NCBI RefSeq assembly: GCF_030688855.1
Contig: NZ_JAUYZK010000004.1
Span: forward strand, 87,783-151,782
Direction: 5' to 3'
Length of the DNA: 64,000 bases
Source of the DNA: Helicobacter cappadocius
GTDB taxonomy: Bacteria > Campylobacterota > Campylobacteria > Campylobacterales > Helicobacteraceae
Below the pieces are notes generated by a model. The model did no database searches and was not told the origin of the DNA. It saw only the letters and a list, made by a program, of their open reading frames with translations. The position numbers and the translations under genes were made by a program. Position 1 is the first letter of the stretch; each line of letters starts with the position of its first letter. This document shows positions 10,422-21,451 of the stretch, one piece after another.

Positions 10422-11402
10422 TTAAATAGGCATCACACGAATATTTTTATCAAGATTTTGTTGCAAAACATCCTCTATGGCAAAAAGCGTTCCTGTAGAT
10501 GCACTTGCACACCCATTACAAGCTCCCATATAGCGAATATAAACATCAATATGATCATCGCTAGTATCTTTAATATCAATGATTTCCATATCTCCTCCAT
10601 CCATCATCAACATAGGCCTAATCGTGTCATCAATGGTTTTTTCTACTGCTCGAACTTTTTGCACCATTGTCATTTCTTTGAAAGATAACTGACCATTAGC
10701 AGATTTTGCTGCATTTTCTTTGAGTTTTTGAGCTTCCATCTCCGATCGAACATCCTCTAAAATATCTACAAGGTGATATTTCCTCTCTTCATGACCTCCA
10801 GGCTTAATACAGCTCTTACAAAAAGCACCTGCTTTAGTATAGTTTGTAATTTCTTCTACTGTTTTGAGATCATTGATTTTGATAACTTCTCTGATCGTGC
10901 TAAGACTCACTCTAGCACATTCGCATACAATAATTTCTTCTTCGAAATCTTCTGCATTCTTGCCTAGATAAATTCCTGCTGCTTTTTTAATAACATCATA
11001 TGCCATCACCGAACAATGCATTTTTTGACCCGGCACAGCAGGGGTATCAGGATCATCTCTGAGTGCGTGTTCAACATCAAGATTTGTAATCTTCACAGCC
11101 TCTTGAACAGTCTTTCCCAAGCAAAGCTCTGACATCATATCTGAACTCGCAATAGCCGTTCCACAACCAAAACTTTTGAATTTAGCACTGATAATCACAT
11201 CATTTTTGTCTACTAACCAATACAATCTCACAGCATCACCACAAGCTTCAGCACCATAGTCAGCTACAATAAGCTTAGCATCTTTAGCTTTTGCATCTTC
11301 CTCCGTAAGAACCCCTAAATGTGTAGGGTTATCCATTCTATCACTAACTTTTTTTGAATAAGCATCCCAAAGGGCGCCTCCTATTAAATCATTCTTTGCC
11401 AT
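10422..11402 (-). CDS. nifU: NifU-type Fe-S cluster scaffold protein
   Basis: NifU assembles Fe-S clusters from sulfur delivered by NifS; in Helicobacter this pair replaces the Isc system. The 326-residue protein has three parts: an N-terminal IscU-like domain with cysteines in GAEACGD, KSFGCGTAIAS and KMHCSVMA; a central [2Fe-2S] BFD-like domain with CECARVS and CKSCIKPGG; and a C-terminal NifU domain with the CNGCASAS scaffold motif. The full three-domain form is retained. It lies 34 bases downstream of nifS in the same direction and ends beside a shared terminator. The identification is secure. Confidence 0.95.
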   Translation of the reverse strand: MAKNDLIGGALWDAYSKKVSDRMDNPTHLGVLTEEDAKAKDAKLIVADYGAEACGDAVRLYWLVDKNDVIISAKFKSFGCGTAIASSDMMSELCLGKTVQEAVKITNLDVEHALRDDPDTPAVPGQKMHCSVMAYDVIKKAAGIYLGKNAEDFEEEIIVCECARVSLSTIREVIKINDLKTVEEITNYTKAGAFCKSCIKPGGHEERKYHLVDILEDVRSEMEAQKLKENAAKSANGQLSFKEMTMVQKVRAVEKTIDDTIRPMLMMDGGDMEIIDIKDTSDDHIDVYIRYMGACNGCASASTGTLFAIEDVLQQNLDKNIRVMPI

Positions 11403-11436
11403 TTTTCTTCCTTATTTATATACATTAATTATTAAA

Positions 11437-12675
<1,239 letters not shown>

Positions 12676-12737
12676 TCAAGCGAAATCTACAATAAAAAAC
12701 TTACAAAATGTTTAAATTTTAAAAATGAGAGGTAATT

Positions 12738-14039
12738 TTACATCATATTTATTAATCTTTCCACACTCTCTTTATAAGGAATTTTTTCGCTCTCATTTTG
12801 TTTAAGAAAGTCCTCCATAGCGGATTTTTTATCGATTGCTTCATCAAGCTCACTATCGTTTCCTTTTTGATAAGAACCAATCCGTATCAATATTTCATTT
12901 TCCTTGAGTAAAGCATAAAGTCTTCGAAATTTTCTTGCTGCTTCTTTGTGTTCAGGAGAAACGATTTCATTGCTTAGCCTAGAAGCAGAATTAAGTATGC
13001 CAACAGGTGGAAAAACTCCATAATCAGTCATTTCACGATTAAGAACAATATGTCCATCAAGAATACTGCGGGTTTGATCGGCAATAGGATCTGAGAGATC
13101 ATCTCCTTCAACCAAAACAGTAAAAAAGGCTGTAATTGATCCTTTGCCATCTTCTTTTCCTGCCCTCTCCATTAGTTGGGGCAACAAAGAAAGCACTGAT
13201 GGAGGGTAACCTTTGCTAGTAGGTGGCTCTCCTTGCGCTAAGCCGATTTCTCTTTGTGCCATTGCAAAACGCGTTACAGAATCCATCATAAACAACACAT
13301 CTTTACCTTCATTCTTAAAATACTCTGCCACTGCCATAGCTGAAAATGCGCCATATTTTCTCATTAATGCAGAATCATCACTAGTTGCAACGATCAAAAC
13401 AGTGTTGCTCAAATCTCCATTGAGATTTTTTTGAATAAACTCAGGAACTTCTCTACCACGTTCACCAATGAGTGCAATAACCTTAATAGGTGCTGAACAT
13501 CCTTTAACAATCATTCCCATCAGAGTAGATTTACCCACCCCACTTCCAGCAAAAATACCCATTTTTTGACCCTTGCCACAAGTCAGAAGTCCATCGATGC
13601 TTTTTACTCCCACGCTAAAAACTTCATTTATAATCCCTCTTTTCATCGCTCTAATAGGTGGGGTAATAGTAGGGGCAAAAGAGATATTCTCTAAAGCCCC
13701 CTTATCATCCATAGGATTTCCTAATGGATCAAGGACTCTCCCCAAAACTCCCTCGCCCACAGGAAACATCAAACCACTTTTTTCCAATAAAACCTTATCT
13801 CCAGTTTTATACCCTTCTATAAAAGAGAAAGGAGTGAATGCAAATTTATCATCTTCACTCACAGTAACCATTCCCAAAGATTCAAAATCATCAGCTCGTT
13901 TGATTCTGACAATATCCCCAACTGAAGGAGTAATGCCATCGGCATATACAATACTTGAAGAAATTTTCTTTATTGTCCCATATTGAGGAGAAAGATTGAT
14001 ATTTTGTTGTAGTTTGACCTTAAGCTCTTTAAGCGACAT
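12738..14039 (-). CDS. fliI: Flagellar export ATPase FliI
   Basis: FliI is the F1-beta-like ATPase of the flagellar type III export apparatus. The 433-residue protein has the Walker A motif GSGVGKST at about residues 165-172, preceded by GQKMGIFA, the Walker B region DVLFMMDSVTRFAMAQRE, and the export-ATPase segment GLAQGEPPTSKGYPPS. This last segment separates it from F1 ATP synthase beta subunits. No other flagellar genes are adjacent, which agrees with the scattered flagellar genes of this group. It is divergent from tig, with about 80 bases between the starts. Confidence 0.96.
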   Translation of the reverse strand: MSLKELKVKLQQNINLSPQYGTIKKISSSIVYADGITPSVGDIVRIKRADDFESLGMVTVSEDDKFAFTPFSFIEGYKTGDKVLLEKSGLMFPVGEGVLGRVLDPLGNPMDDKGALENISFAPTITPPIRAMKRGIINEVFSVGVKSIDGLLTCGKGQKMGIFAGSGVGKSTLMGMIVKGCSAPIKVIALIGERGREVPEFIQKNLNGDLSNTVLIVATSDDSALMRKYGAFSAMAVAEYFKNEGKDVLFMMDSVTRFAMAQREIGLAQGEPPTSKGYPPSVLSLLPQLMERAGKEDGKGSITAFFTVLVEGDDLSDPIADQTRSILDGHIVLNREMTDYGVFPPVGILNSASRLSNEIVSPEHKEAARKFRRLYALLKENEILIRIGSYQKGNDSELDEAIDKKSAMEDFLKQNESEKIPYKESVERLINMM

Positions 14040-14081
14040 TAGGTAACCTTATGATTTTGCTTTTATTAAAGATTTTTTTGT

Positions 14082-14087
14082 TAGAAT
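14082..14087 (+). promoter_or_regulatory. Candidate -10 box for the tig-clpP operon
   Basis: TAGAAT, fitting the TANAAT form favoured by Helicobacter vegetative promoters, 34 bases before the tig start and after a T-rich stretch. Called by eye; the start site is not known. Confidence 0.4.
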
Positions 14088-14121
14088 ACGAAATTATACT
14101 TTAATATTGCTAAGGAATTCT

Positions 14122-15483
14122 ATGAATTTACAGACAAAAAAAATCAATAGTGCGAATGCGTCAGTGAGTGGAGAAATCCTTCTTGAAGACCTAGAAAAAA
14201 AGCTCAACAAAATAGCTACAAAAATAAGTAAAACCGTCAAAATGGATGGTTTTAGAAAAGGAAAAGTTCCTTTAAATGTCGTAAAATCTAGATACAAAGA
14301 AAATATCGAACAAGATGCGCAAAAAGAAGCTGTAGAGGAAATGCTCCAACTTGGGCTCAAAGAATTGCAAATTGATGCCAAAGATGTTATCGGGGATCCT
14401 ATTATTACAGAATTCGATAAAAAAGACACCTTTATTTCTACTACAATCAAGATAAGTTTGAAGCCAGATTTCAAGCTAGACAACATCGATTCCTATGTTC
14501 CAGATGTAAAACTAAAGCAAATTACAAATAAACAAATCGAGGATAGACTCAATGATATTGCGAAAAATAAAGCTCCCTTGATTGAAGCAAAGAAAGATAA
14601 AAAACTAGATAAGGGAGATACAGCAAACATAGATTTCAAGGGTTTTATAGATGATAAAGCGTTTGAAGGAGGGGAAGCTAAGGGATTTGACTTAAATATT
14701 GGAAGCGGTCAATTTATACCCGGTTTTGAAGATGCACTTGTTGGACTCAAAGTAGGGGAAGAGAAAGATATTGATGTGAGTTTTCCAGAAAATTATCAAG
14801 CTCCAAATCTCGCAGGAAAAGCAGCTGTCTTTAAAGTCAAACTAAACAAAATCCAAGTCAAAGATCAACCAAAAATTGATGATGAACTTGCCAAATCTTT
14901 ACTGCCTGAAGAAAAAGAACCTTCTTTAGTGATCTTGAAAGAAAAGATAAGAGAGCAACTTGAACTCGAAAGCAAAACAAAACTATACAATGAAGAATTG
15001 AAAGAAAAATTGATTGAAAATCTCAATAAAGGTATTGATTTTGATCTTCCTGATCTTATTGTAGAACAAGAAATGGATTTACTTTTTAGAAATTCTTTAA
15101 ATATACTTGACCCAAAAGAACTAGAAAGTTTAAAATCTGATCCAAAAAAAGCTCAAGAAAAACGTAATAGCTTCAAAGAAGAAGCACAAAAAAGCGTTAA
15201 AATAACTTTCATTGTAGATCTTCTCTCCAAACAAGAAAATATATCTGTAGAAGACAATGAAGTTCTCCAAACTGTCTATTATGAATCAATGATGAGCGGA
15301 CAAAACCCAAAAGATATGATAGAGTATTACAAGAAAAACAACCTTTTCCCCGCCTTAAAAATGGCGATGATAGAAGACAAGATTCTTGTACATTTATTGG
15401 ACAAAAAACTTGGTAAAAATACAAAATCAGAAAAGCCAAAAGAAGAAAAGCTTCTTAAGAAATCAAAAACTGAGGAAAAATAA
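14122..15483 (+). CDS. tig: Trigger factor (ribosome-associated chaperone and prolyl isomerase)
   Basis: Trigger factor binds nascent chains at the ribosome exit tunnel. I choose the ATG at 14122 (453 residues), which has AAGGA at 14112-14116; a TTG at 14107 is the alternative. The N-terminal domain carries the ribosome-binding signature [12 protein letters not shown]. The FKBP-type isomerase domain covers about residues 160-245 ([15 protein letters not shown] through [17 protein letters not shown]), followed by the long helical C-terminal domain. The extreme C-terminus is a lysine-glutamate rich tail. The stop overlaps the clpP start by one base (TAATG), so tig, clpP, the GGDEF-like gene and def read as one operon. 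Confidence 0.95.
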   Translation: MNLQTKKINSANASVSGEILLEDLEKKLNKIATKISKTVKMDGFRKGKVPLNVVKSRYKENIEQDAQKEAVEEMLQLGLKELQIDAKDVIGDPIITEFDKKDTFISTTIKISLKPDFKLDNIDSYVPDVKLKQITNKQIEDRLNDIAKNKAPLIEAKKDKKLDKGDTANIDFKGFIDDKAFEGGEAKGFDLNIGSGQFIPGFEDALVGLKVGEEKDIDVSFPENYQAPNLAGKAAVFKVKLNKIQVKDQPKIDDELAKSLLPEEKEPSLVILKEKIREQLELESKTKLYNEELKEKLIENLNKGIDFDLPDLIVEQEMDLLFRNSLNILDPKELESLKSDPKKAQEKRNSFKEEAQKSVKITFIVDLLSKQENISVEDNEVLQTVYYESMMSGQNPKDMIEYYKKNNLFPALKMAMIEDKILVHLLDKKLGKNTKSEKPKEEKLLKKSKTEEK

Positions 15484-16070
15484 TGAACTATATTCCCTAT
15501 GTAATAGAAAAGACTGGAAGGGGCGAACGAAGTTATGATATTTATTCTAGGTTGCTCAAAGATCGTATTATTCTTTTAAGTGGGGAAATAAACGATTCTG
15601 TTGCCTCCTCCATAGTTGCTCAGTTGTTATTTTTAGAAGCTGAAGATCCTGAAAAAGATATCAATCTTTATATCAATTCTCCTGGTGGTGTCATTACAAG
15701 TGCTTTCAGTATTTATGACACGATGAACTACATCAGACCTGATATTTGCACTATTTGTATCGGACAAGCAGCTTCAGCTGGTGCATTTTTGCTCAGTTGC
15801 GGAAGCAAGGGCAAAAGATATTCTCTTCCAAATTCAAGAATTATGATTCACCAACCATTAGGAGGTGCTCAAGGACAGGCAACAGATATCGAAATTCAAG
15901 CCAAAGAGATTCTTCGCCTAAAAAGCATTCTAAATTCTATTATGGCAAAAAATACTTCGCAAACCCTCAAAAAAATATCTCAAGATACAGAAAGAGATTT
16001 TTTTATGAGTGCAAAAGAAGCTAAAGATTATGGTATCATTGATAAAATACTTGAAAAAAGCTTAAAATAA
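15483..16070 (+). CDS. clpP: ATP-dependent Clp protease proteolytic subunit
   Basis: ClpP is the serine peptidase chamber of the Clp protease. The 195-residue protein has the complete catalytic triad: Ser98 in GQAASAGAF, His123 in MIHQPLGG and Asp172 in TERDFFM. The N-terminal [23 protein letters not shown] and the ribbon [10 protein letters not shown] are also conserved. Its start overlaps the tig stop codon by one base, which implies coupled expression of the nascent-chain chaperone and the protease. The downstream GGDEF-like gene begins 11 bases after the stop. Confidence 0.97.
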   Translation: MNYIPYVIEKTGRGERSYDIYSRLLKDRIILLSGEINDSVASSIVAQLLFLEAEDPEKDINLYINSPGGVITSAFSIYDTMNYIRPDICTICIGQAASAGAFLLSCGSKGKRYSLPNSRIMIHQPLGGAQGQATDIEIQAKEILRLKSILNSIMAKNTSQTLKKISQDTERDFFMSAKEAKDYGIIDKILEKSLK

Positions 16071-16081
16071 AGAGGCACGAA

Positions 16082-17152
16082 ATGGCAAACAAAGAAGAAG
16101 AAATATCTGATTTTGGCAGTAATATATTTTTTGGAAAACTAGATCCAGATCTACCAGATCCTGAAAAAAATGATGAATTTGTTTTAGAAGATCAAGTAGC
16201 AGGGAAAGTTAGTGTGGTCGCACAAAATACAGTCAAACAACTTGAAGAAGAAGGTCTTCCTGCCTTTCCTGCAAACTATCAACTTTATTTTGAAAGACTT
16301 CTTGAAAAAGAGGAAACTTCATTTAAACAAAAAATCCAAAGCGTCATGGACCTTCAATCTATGGGAGAAGACAGAGCTGTAGCTTTTGAAAAAAGCGTCA
16401 AAGAAGGTTTTAAAAATATCAAACAAATCCTAGATTTTATTGCTGTGCTTTACAAAAATTTGCAACTTGTGCAAACCGTTACAGAAAAACACATGAAAAG
16501 TATGGAAAAAATTGATAACAAGATTGTTCTTTCCAATGCAATTTCTGTATTTTTAAAAGATATTGATAAGGTCAATGATGTTACATCAACCCAGCTCAAC
16601 CAAATTAAAGAGCTCTATCAAAAGACTGCTAAAGTTATCTCTGATATCAATAAAAATACTATCTATGATTCTCGTTTTGGAATCTACAATAAACGTTATT
16701 TTATGAGTCTGATAGAAAAAGAAAATAAATTGATGGAGGAATTCACCCATTCATCAAGCATTCTTACTATGCAATTAACCAAAGATATTCAAGAAAGCAT
16801 TCAAGATAAATCAACACTAATGATTTTGCTAAAAAGTATTGCTAAGCTTTTGTTAAAAACCTCCAGAAGAAGCGATATTATAGGGTATTTAGGAGATGGA
16901 GTTTTTGGAATTGGACTCAAATATTCAGATATACCTAGTGCAACAAAAGCCGCTGAAAGATTTATTCATTCTGTCAAAACTACCAATATATTTTTAGGGG
17001 AGCGAGATATTTCACTTAATGTTTCAGTAGGTATCGCAAAAATAGTTCCAGAAAGAAATGCTGAAGATTCCTTAGAAGCAGCACTTTCGGCATTAAAAAC
17101 AGCACTTGAAGAAAATTTGGAACTCAATATTTACCCCCAAGACCAATCGTAA
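16082..17152 (+). CDS. Degenerate GGDEF-domain protein
   Basis: A 356-residue cytoplasmic protein. The N-terminus (1-40) is acidic, the middle (about 60-200) is helical, and the last ~160 residues look like a GGDEF fold: [13 protein letters not shown] stands where cyclases have D-x-LTGLxNRRx[11 protein letters not shown] (about 270-279) where they have GGDEF, and NVSVGIA closes the domain. The active-site signature is therefore broken (GDGVF), so catalysis of cyclic di-GMP synthesis is unlikely; a binding or structural role is more plausible. It sits between clpP and def, with def starting on its stop codon (TAATG). The fold call is from motifs only. Confidence 0.75.
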   Translation: MANKEEEISDFGSNIFFGKLDPDLPDPEKNDEFVLEDQVAGKVSVVAQNTVKQLEEEGLPAFPANYQLYFERLLEKEETSFKQKIQSVMDLQSMGEDRAVAFEKSVKEGFKNIKQILDFIAVLYKNLQLVQTVTEKHMKSMEKIDNKIVLSNAISVFLKDIDKVNDVTSTQLNQIKELYQKTAKVISDINKNTIYDSRFGIYNKRYFMSLIEKENKLMEEFTHSSSILTMQLTKDIQESIQDKSTLMILLKSIAKLLLKTSRRSDIIGYLGDGVFGIGLKYSDIPSATKAAERFIHSVKTTNIFLGERDISLNVSVGIAKIVPERNAEDSLEAALSALKTALEENLELNIYPQDQS

Positions 17153-17667
17153 TGGCTGTTTTAGAGATTTTAAAATATCCCAACAGGACACTTAGAAAAA
17201 TCTCAAAAGATGTCCAAAATTTTGATGATGCCTTGCATACGCTTTTAGATAATATGTATGAAACAATGCATGAAAAACAGGGGGTTGGAATCGCTGCTAT
17301 TCAGGTAGGAGTTGATCAACGTGTGCTGTTAATAAATATTCCAAGAGAAGAAGATAATCAACAATATAAAGAAGATTTGCTAGAAATCATCAATCCTGTT
17401 TTCTTAAAAAAAGAAGGTAGCACGAAGTGGAATGAGGGTTGTTTATCTGTGCCTGAATTTTATGAAGAAGTCGATAGGTTTGAAGAAATCACACTTGCTT
17501 ATTATGATCGCTTTGGAGAGAAAAAAATTCTTCAAGCAACTGGATTTTTAGCTATTGCTATCCAGCACGAAATGGATCATTTAAATGGTGTTTTATTTGT
17601 AGATAAACTTCCGATTTTAAAACGTAAAAAATTTGAAAAAGAGCTCAAAAAAGCCCAAAAACAATAG
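17152..17667 (+). CDS. def: Peptide deformylase
   Basis: Def removes the formyl group from the N-terminal methionine of new proteins. The 171-residue enzyme has all three motifs: [10 protein letters not shown] (about 45-53), EGCLSVP with metal ligand Cys97, and QHEMDHLNG with ligands His139 and His143 and catalytic Glu140. The ATG overlaps the stop of the GGDEF-like gene by one base. Placement after tig and clpP groups co-translational processing, folding and proteolysis functions, an arrangement also seen in other epsilonproteobacteria. Confidence 0.97.
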   Translation: MAVLEILKYPNRTLRKISKDVQNFDDALHTLLDNMYETMHEKQGVGIAAIQVGVDQRVLLINIPREEDNQQYKEDLLEIINPVFLKKEGSTKWNEGCLSVPEFYEEVDRFEEITLAYYDRFGEKKILQATGFLAIAIQHEMDHLNGVLFVDKLPILKRKKFEKELKKAQKQ

Positions 17668-17696
17668 AATTTAAAACTTAGGAGATGTTTTGAGAA

Positions 17697-19208
17697 ATGG
17701 TAAATAAGATATTTTGTGCGACAAGATCAGGGACTTCTGCCAAAATTGTCGAGGTTGAAGTTACCTTCGCTCGTGCATTACCAGCATTTATTATATCAGG
17801 ACTTGCAAATAACTCCATACAAGAAGCAAAACAAAGAATACATTCTGCACTCCAAAACAATAACTTCACTTTTCCACCCCTGAAAATCGTCGTCAATCTC
17901 TCTCCATCAGATCTTCCAAAAAGCGGTAGTCATTTTGATTTGCCTATTGCACTTTTGATTGTATTGCAAAAAGAAAATTTTACTCCTCAAAAATGGTTTG
18001 CATTCGGGGAATTAGGACTTGATGGTAAAATACGGCATAATGACAATATCTACCCCTTGCTACTAGATATAGCATTACTGTGCCCTCAAGCAAATGTTAT
18101 TGTCCCCAAAGGAGGGAAAAAACTTTTTAGTCCTATTCCTAACCTAAACTTTTTTTATGCTGATGATATTAATGAAGCTTTAGAATTTATCAAACAAGAA
18201 TCTCCTACTCCTGAAACTTACGCAGAAGAATTAAAATTTCCTTCTTTTAAAATCAATGATGAAACATATTATTATCACAATGAATTTGAACTTGATTTTT
18301 CTGAAGTCAAAGGTCAAGATATTGCCAAACGTGCTGCTTTGATTGCTGCTAGTGGATTTCACAATCTTATTCTTGAGGGAAGTCCTGGATGTGGCAAAAG
18401 CATGATTGCCAAACGTCTTAAGTACATCTTACCGCCCCTAACCCTCAAAGAAATGATAGAAACTGTAAAAATCCAAACACTTGGAAATCATTCAGCCTTT
18501 TATACACCTCTTAGAAGTTTTAGAAACCCTCATCAAAGTGCCTCAAAATCAAGTATTTTAGGCTCTGCTACACAAAATGAACCCAAGCCTGGAGAAATCG
18601 CCTTAGCTCATAATGGGATTTTATTTTTTGATGAATTACCCCTTTTTAAAAAAGAGATCTTAGAATCTTTGCGTGAGCCATTAGAAAACAATCAGCTTGT
18701 AGTTTCTAGAGTGCAAAGCAAAATAGAATATGATACTTCATTTTTGTTTATAGGAGCACAAAATCCTTGCCCTTGTGGAAATCTTTTGAGCCTAACAAAA
18801 ACTTGCCGTTGTCAAGATAAAGAAATCAAAACCTATAAAAATAAACTCAGCGAACCTTTTATGGATAGAATTGATCTGTTTGTGCAAATGAGCGAAACCA
18901 AAGAAAATTCAAAATCAAGCATCAGCTCAAAACAAATGCAAGAAGAAGTCTTCAAGGCATTCAAAATGCAAATCTTAAGAGGGCAGACGCACCTAAATGG
19001 AAAGCTCAATGAAAAAGAAATTGATAGGTTTTGTGTCTTAGACGAAGATACTAGAAATCTACTAGATCAAGCCATCAATAGATTTTCACTCTCTGAACGT
19101 TCTATTCATAAAATCAAAAAAATTTCACGCACTATTGCTGATTTAGAGGGAAGCGATCACATTGAGAAACCACATTTACTAGAAGCTTTGAGTTATCGTA
19201 GAATATAA
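17697..19208 (+). CDS. comM: ComM/YifB-like AAA+ ATPase (Mg-chelatase family)
   Basis: A 503-residue protein with an N-terminal Lon-like domain (residues 1-170, with VEVTFARALPAFIISGL and LSPSDLPKSGSHFDLPIAL) and a C-terminal Mg-chelatase-type AAA+ ATPase (Walker A EGSPGCGKSMIAK, Walker B GILFFDELPLF, and GAQNPCPCGN with a cysteine cluster). ComM is a hexameric helicase that extends branch migration of incoming DNA during natural transformation. Naturally competent helicobacters carry this gene, so the role is plausible, but competence in this strain cannot be shown here. The start lies 29 bases after def. Confidence 0.9.
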   Translation: MVNKIFCATRSGTSAKIVEVEVTFARALPAFIISGLANNSIQEAKQRIHSALQNNNFTFPPLKIVVNLSPSDLPKSGSHFDLPIALLIVLQKENFTPQKWFAFGELGLDGKIRHNDNIYPLLLDIALLCPQANVIVPKGGKKLFSPIPNLNFFYADDINEALEFIKQESPTPETYAEELKFPSFKINDETYYYHNEFELDFSEVKGQDIAKRAALIAASGFHNLILEGSPGCGKSMIAKRLKYILPPLTLKEMIETVKIQTLGNHSAFYTPLRSFRNPHQSASKSSILGSATQNEPKPGEIALAHNGILFFDELPLFKKEILESLREPLENNQLVVSRVQSKIEYDTSFLFIGAQNPCPCGNLLSLTKTCRCQDKEIKTYKNKLSEPFMDRIDLFVQMSETKENSKSSISSKQMQEEVFKAFKMQILRGQTHLNGKLNEKEIDRFCVLDEDTRNLLDQAINRFSLSERSIHKIKKISRTIADLEGSDHIEKPHLLEALSYRRI

Positions 19209-19227
19209 GCTTGTTTTTATAATATAT

Positions 19228-19246
19228 TATTATAATAATCGTTATT
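19228..19246 (+). promoter_or_regulatory. Fur-box-like dyad upstream of cadA
   Basis: An AT-rich dyad, ATAATAA-TCG-TTATTAT (19232-19248), 15 bases before the cadA ATG. The 19-mer at 19228-19246 matches the classical E. coli Fur box at 14 of 19 positions by my alignment. Position and symmetry fit a metal-responsive operator, but AT-rich intergenic DNA produces such matches by chance. Confidence 0.35.
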
Positions 19247-19262
19247 ATTAAGAGAGTAAAAA

Positions 19263-21314
19263 ATGCAGAAGTATAACATTCAAAATTTAGACTGTGCAGA
19301 TTGTGCAAATAAACTAGAAAACAAACTTCGTGAAATTGATGGTTTTTCTGAATGCACAGTTTCTTTTGCGACCAACACTCTTTATGCTCCTAATATGAAT
19401 ATTGAAAAACTTCGCGAAATTATCAAAAAAATAGAGCCTAAAGTTAGCGTTAATGAGGATTTTGAGAATAACGAAGAAAAACCTCGGTGGGAAATCATTG
19501 CCGGGTTGATCGGGATTTTTTTTATTTCTCTATTGTTATTACACTTTTTTGAAACCCAATGGATCAATGTCATCAGCTATATTTTACTAGGATTGGTTTA
19601 TCTCATATCGGGGAAAAGCGTATTTATCGGTGCTTATGAAAATTTTAAAAAGAAACAATTTTTTGATGAAAATGTGTTGATGCTCACTGCCACCATTGCT
19701 GCTTTTTTTATCGGTGCATATCAAGAAGCTGTATCTGTCATGTTGTTTTTTGCAACAGGAGAATTTTTACAAGATTTAGCCGTATCTAAGTCCAAATCTT
19801 CTATAAAATCCCTACTTGATCTTGCTCCAAATATCGCGTATGTGAAAAAAAATAACCAAATCATCCAAGTTATTCCGCAAAAATTGTGCATAGGCGATGT
19901 CATCATTATCAAACCTGGTGAAAAAATCCCCACTGATGGCACAGTTATCAAAGGTGAAAGCAGTATAGATCAAAAAGCACTTACAGGCGAGTCTGTGCCT
20001 ATTAGTGTGAGAAGTGGGGAAAAAGTACTTGGGGGCAGTATCAATCTAGAAGGTTCCATAGAAATACAAGTTGATAAACTATATGAAGATTCTTCTGTTG
20101 CTAAAATCATCGAATTGGTTCAAAATGCCGCTAGCAGAAAATCAAAAACCGAAAAATTCATCACTGTTTTTGCTAGATACTACACACCTATTGTATTTTT
20201 TATCGCTTTATGTGTAGCTTTTGTTCCGCCAATAATGGGATTAGGAAGCTTTCAAGATTGGATATATAGAGGATTAGTAGCCTTGATGGTAAGTTGTCCT
20301 TGTGCACTTGTAATATCTATCCCTTTGGGCTATTTCGGAGGGATTGGGGCAGCAAGTAAAAATGGTATTTTAATCAAAGGAGCTAATGATCTTGAAACAT
20401 TAAGTCTAGTGAAAAATATAGCCTTTGACAAAACAGGAACACTTACAAAAGGTGTATTCAAAGTTACCGAAGTAGTTGCTTATAATGGCTATAGCAAAAA
20501 TGATGTCCTCAGATACGCATCTTGTGCTCAAAATCTCTCCAACCACCCTATTGCCATCTCTATCAAACAAGCTTACAATGATGAAAATCATACACATCAA
20601 ATTGAGGAATTTGAAGAAATCAGTGGATATGGGATCAGGGTGGTTTGCAATTCAAATCTAATACTCGCAGGAAATGATAAGATTCTACACAAATATAACA
20701 TCCCTCATGATAATTGCAGTGTTGAAGGTACGGTTGCTCACATAGCAAAAAATGGAGAATATATCGGATATATCATCATATCTGATGAATTAAAAACAGA
20801 TGCGATTGCAGGAATTAAAGAGCTTAAATCTTTGGGGATAGAAAATATCACTATTTTAAGTGGAGACAATGCCTATGCTACCCAAAAGGTAGCCAATGCT
20901 ATTGGATGTAAGTATTTTGCAAATCTTTTACCTGAGGATAAGGCAAAAATATTTGAAGAACTTAAAACTTCCACAAATTTTAAAAGTGCCTTTATAGGCG
21001 ATGGGATTAATGATGCTCCAACACTAGCGATTGCTGATGTTGGTATTAGTATGGGTGGAGCAAGTGATTTAAGCAAAGAAAGTGCCGATATCATCATCAC
21101 AAATAATTCTATTCTTAGTATTTCCAAAGCCTTCAAGATTGCAAAAAAAACAAAGATAATTATTTGGCAGAATATTGTCTTTGCACTTGTGATCAAAACA
21201 ATTTTCATTATACTGGGTTTATTTGGAATTGCAACCTTATGGGAAGCAGTTTTTGGAGATGTGGGGGTAGCTCTTATTGCACTAGCTAATGCCATGCGAA
21301 CAATGCGTATTTGA
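19263..21314 (+). CDS. cadA: Heavy-metal P1B-type ATPase (CadA-like zinc/cadmium exporter)
   Basis: An inner-membrane ATPase of 683 residues that exports divalent metal ions. The N-terminal metal-binding domain has the LDCADC motif (cysteines 11 and 14). Membrane helices flank the CPC ion-binding motif at residues 345-347 (SCPCALVIS). Asp389 in FDKTGTLTKG is the phosphorylated residue, and the TGES and GDGINDAPTLA motifs are intact. The LDCxDC form resembles H. pylori CadA, which exports Cd, Zn and Co and supports urease activity; copper specificity is less likely. It follows comM, the same neighbour as in H. pylori, and has a possible metal-responsive operator upstream. Confidence 0.92.
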   Translation: MQKYNIQNLDCADCANKLENKLREIDGFSECTVSFATNTLYAPNMNIEKLREIIKKIEPKVSVNEDFENNEEKPRWEIIAGLIGIFFISLLLLHFFETQWINVISYILLGLVYLISGKSVFIGAYENFKKKQFFDENVLMLTATIAAFFIGAYQEAVSVMLFFATGEFLQDLAVSKSKSSIKSLLDLAPNIAYVKKNNQIIQVIPQKLCIGDVIIIKPGEKIPTDGTVIKGESSIDQKALTGESVPISVRSGEKVLGGSINLEGSIEIQVDKLYEDSSVAKIIELVQNAASRKSKTEKFITVFARYYTPIVFFIALCVAFVPPIMGLGSFQDWIYRGLVALMVSCPCALVISIPLGYFGGIGAASKNGILIKGANDLETLSLVKNIAFDKTGTLTKGVFKVTEVVAYNGYSKNDVLRYASCAQNLSNHPIAISIKQAYNDENHTHQIEEFEEISGYGIRVVCNSNLILAGNDKILHKYNIPHDNCSVEGTVAHIAKNGEYIGYIIISDELKTDAIAGIKELKSLGIENITILSGDNAYATQKVANAIGCKYFANLLPEDKAKIFEELKTSTNFKSAFIGDGINDAPTLAIADVGISMGGASDLSKESADIIITNNSILSISKAFKIAKKTKIIIWQNIVFALVIKTIFIILGLFGIATLWEAVFGDVGVALIALANAMRTMRI

Positions 21315-21412
21315 CAAATAATCTTATAAGAATTTTTATTACCAAATTACCAATTTCTATAAAAAATCTCAAAAATAACTACTCATTAAGCCTACTTTTT
21401 AAGGTTTTAAAC

Positions 21413-21418
21413 TAGAAT
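21413..21418 (+). promoter_or_regulatory. Candidate -10 box for the formate dehydrogenase operon
   Basis: TAGAAT 33 bases before the start of the polyferredoxin gene, inside the AT-rich gap after cadA. It has the TANAAT form also seen before tig and ureA in this window. No -35 element is apparent. Confidence 0.35.
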
Positions 21419-21451
21419 CTTAATAACAAACTACAACCATAGGAAAACCCA

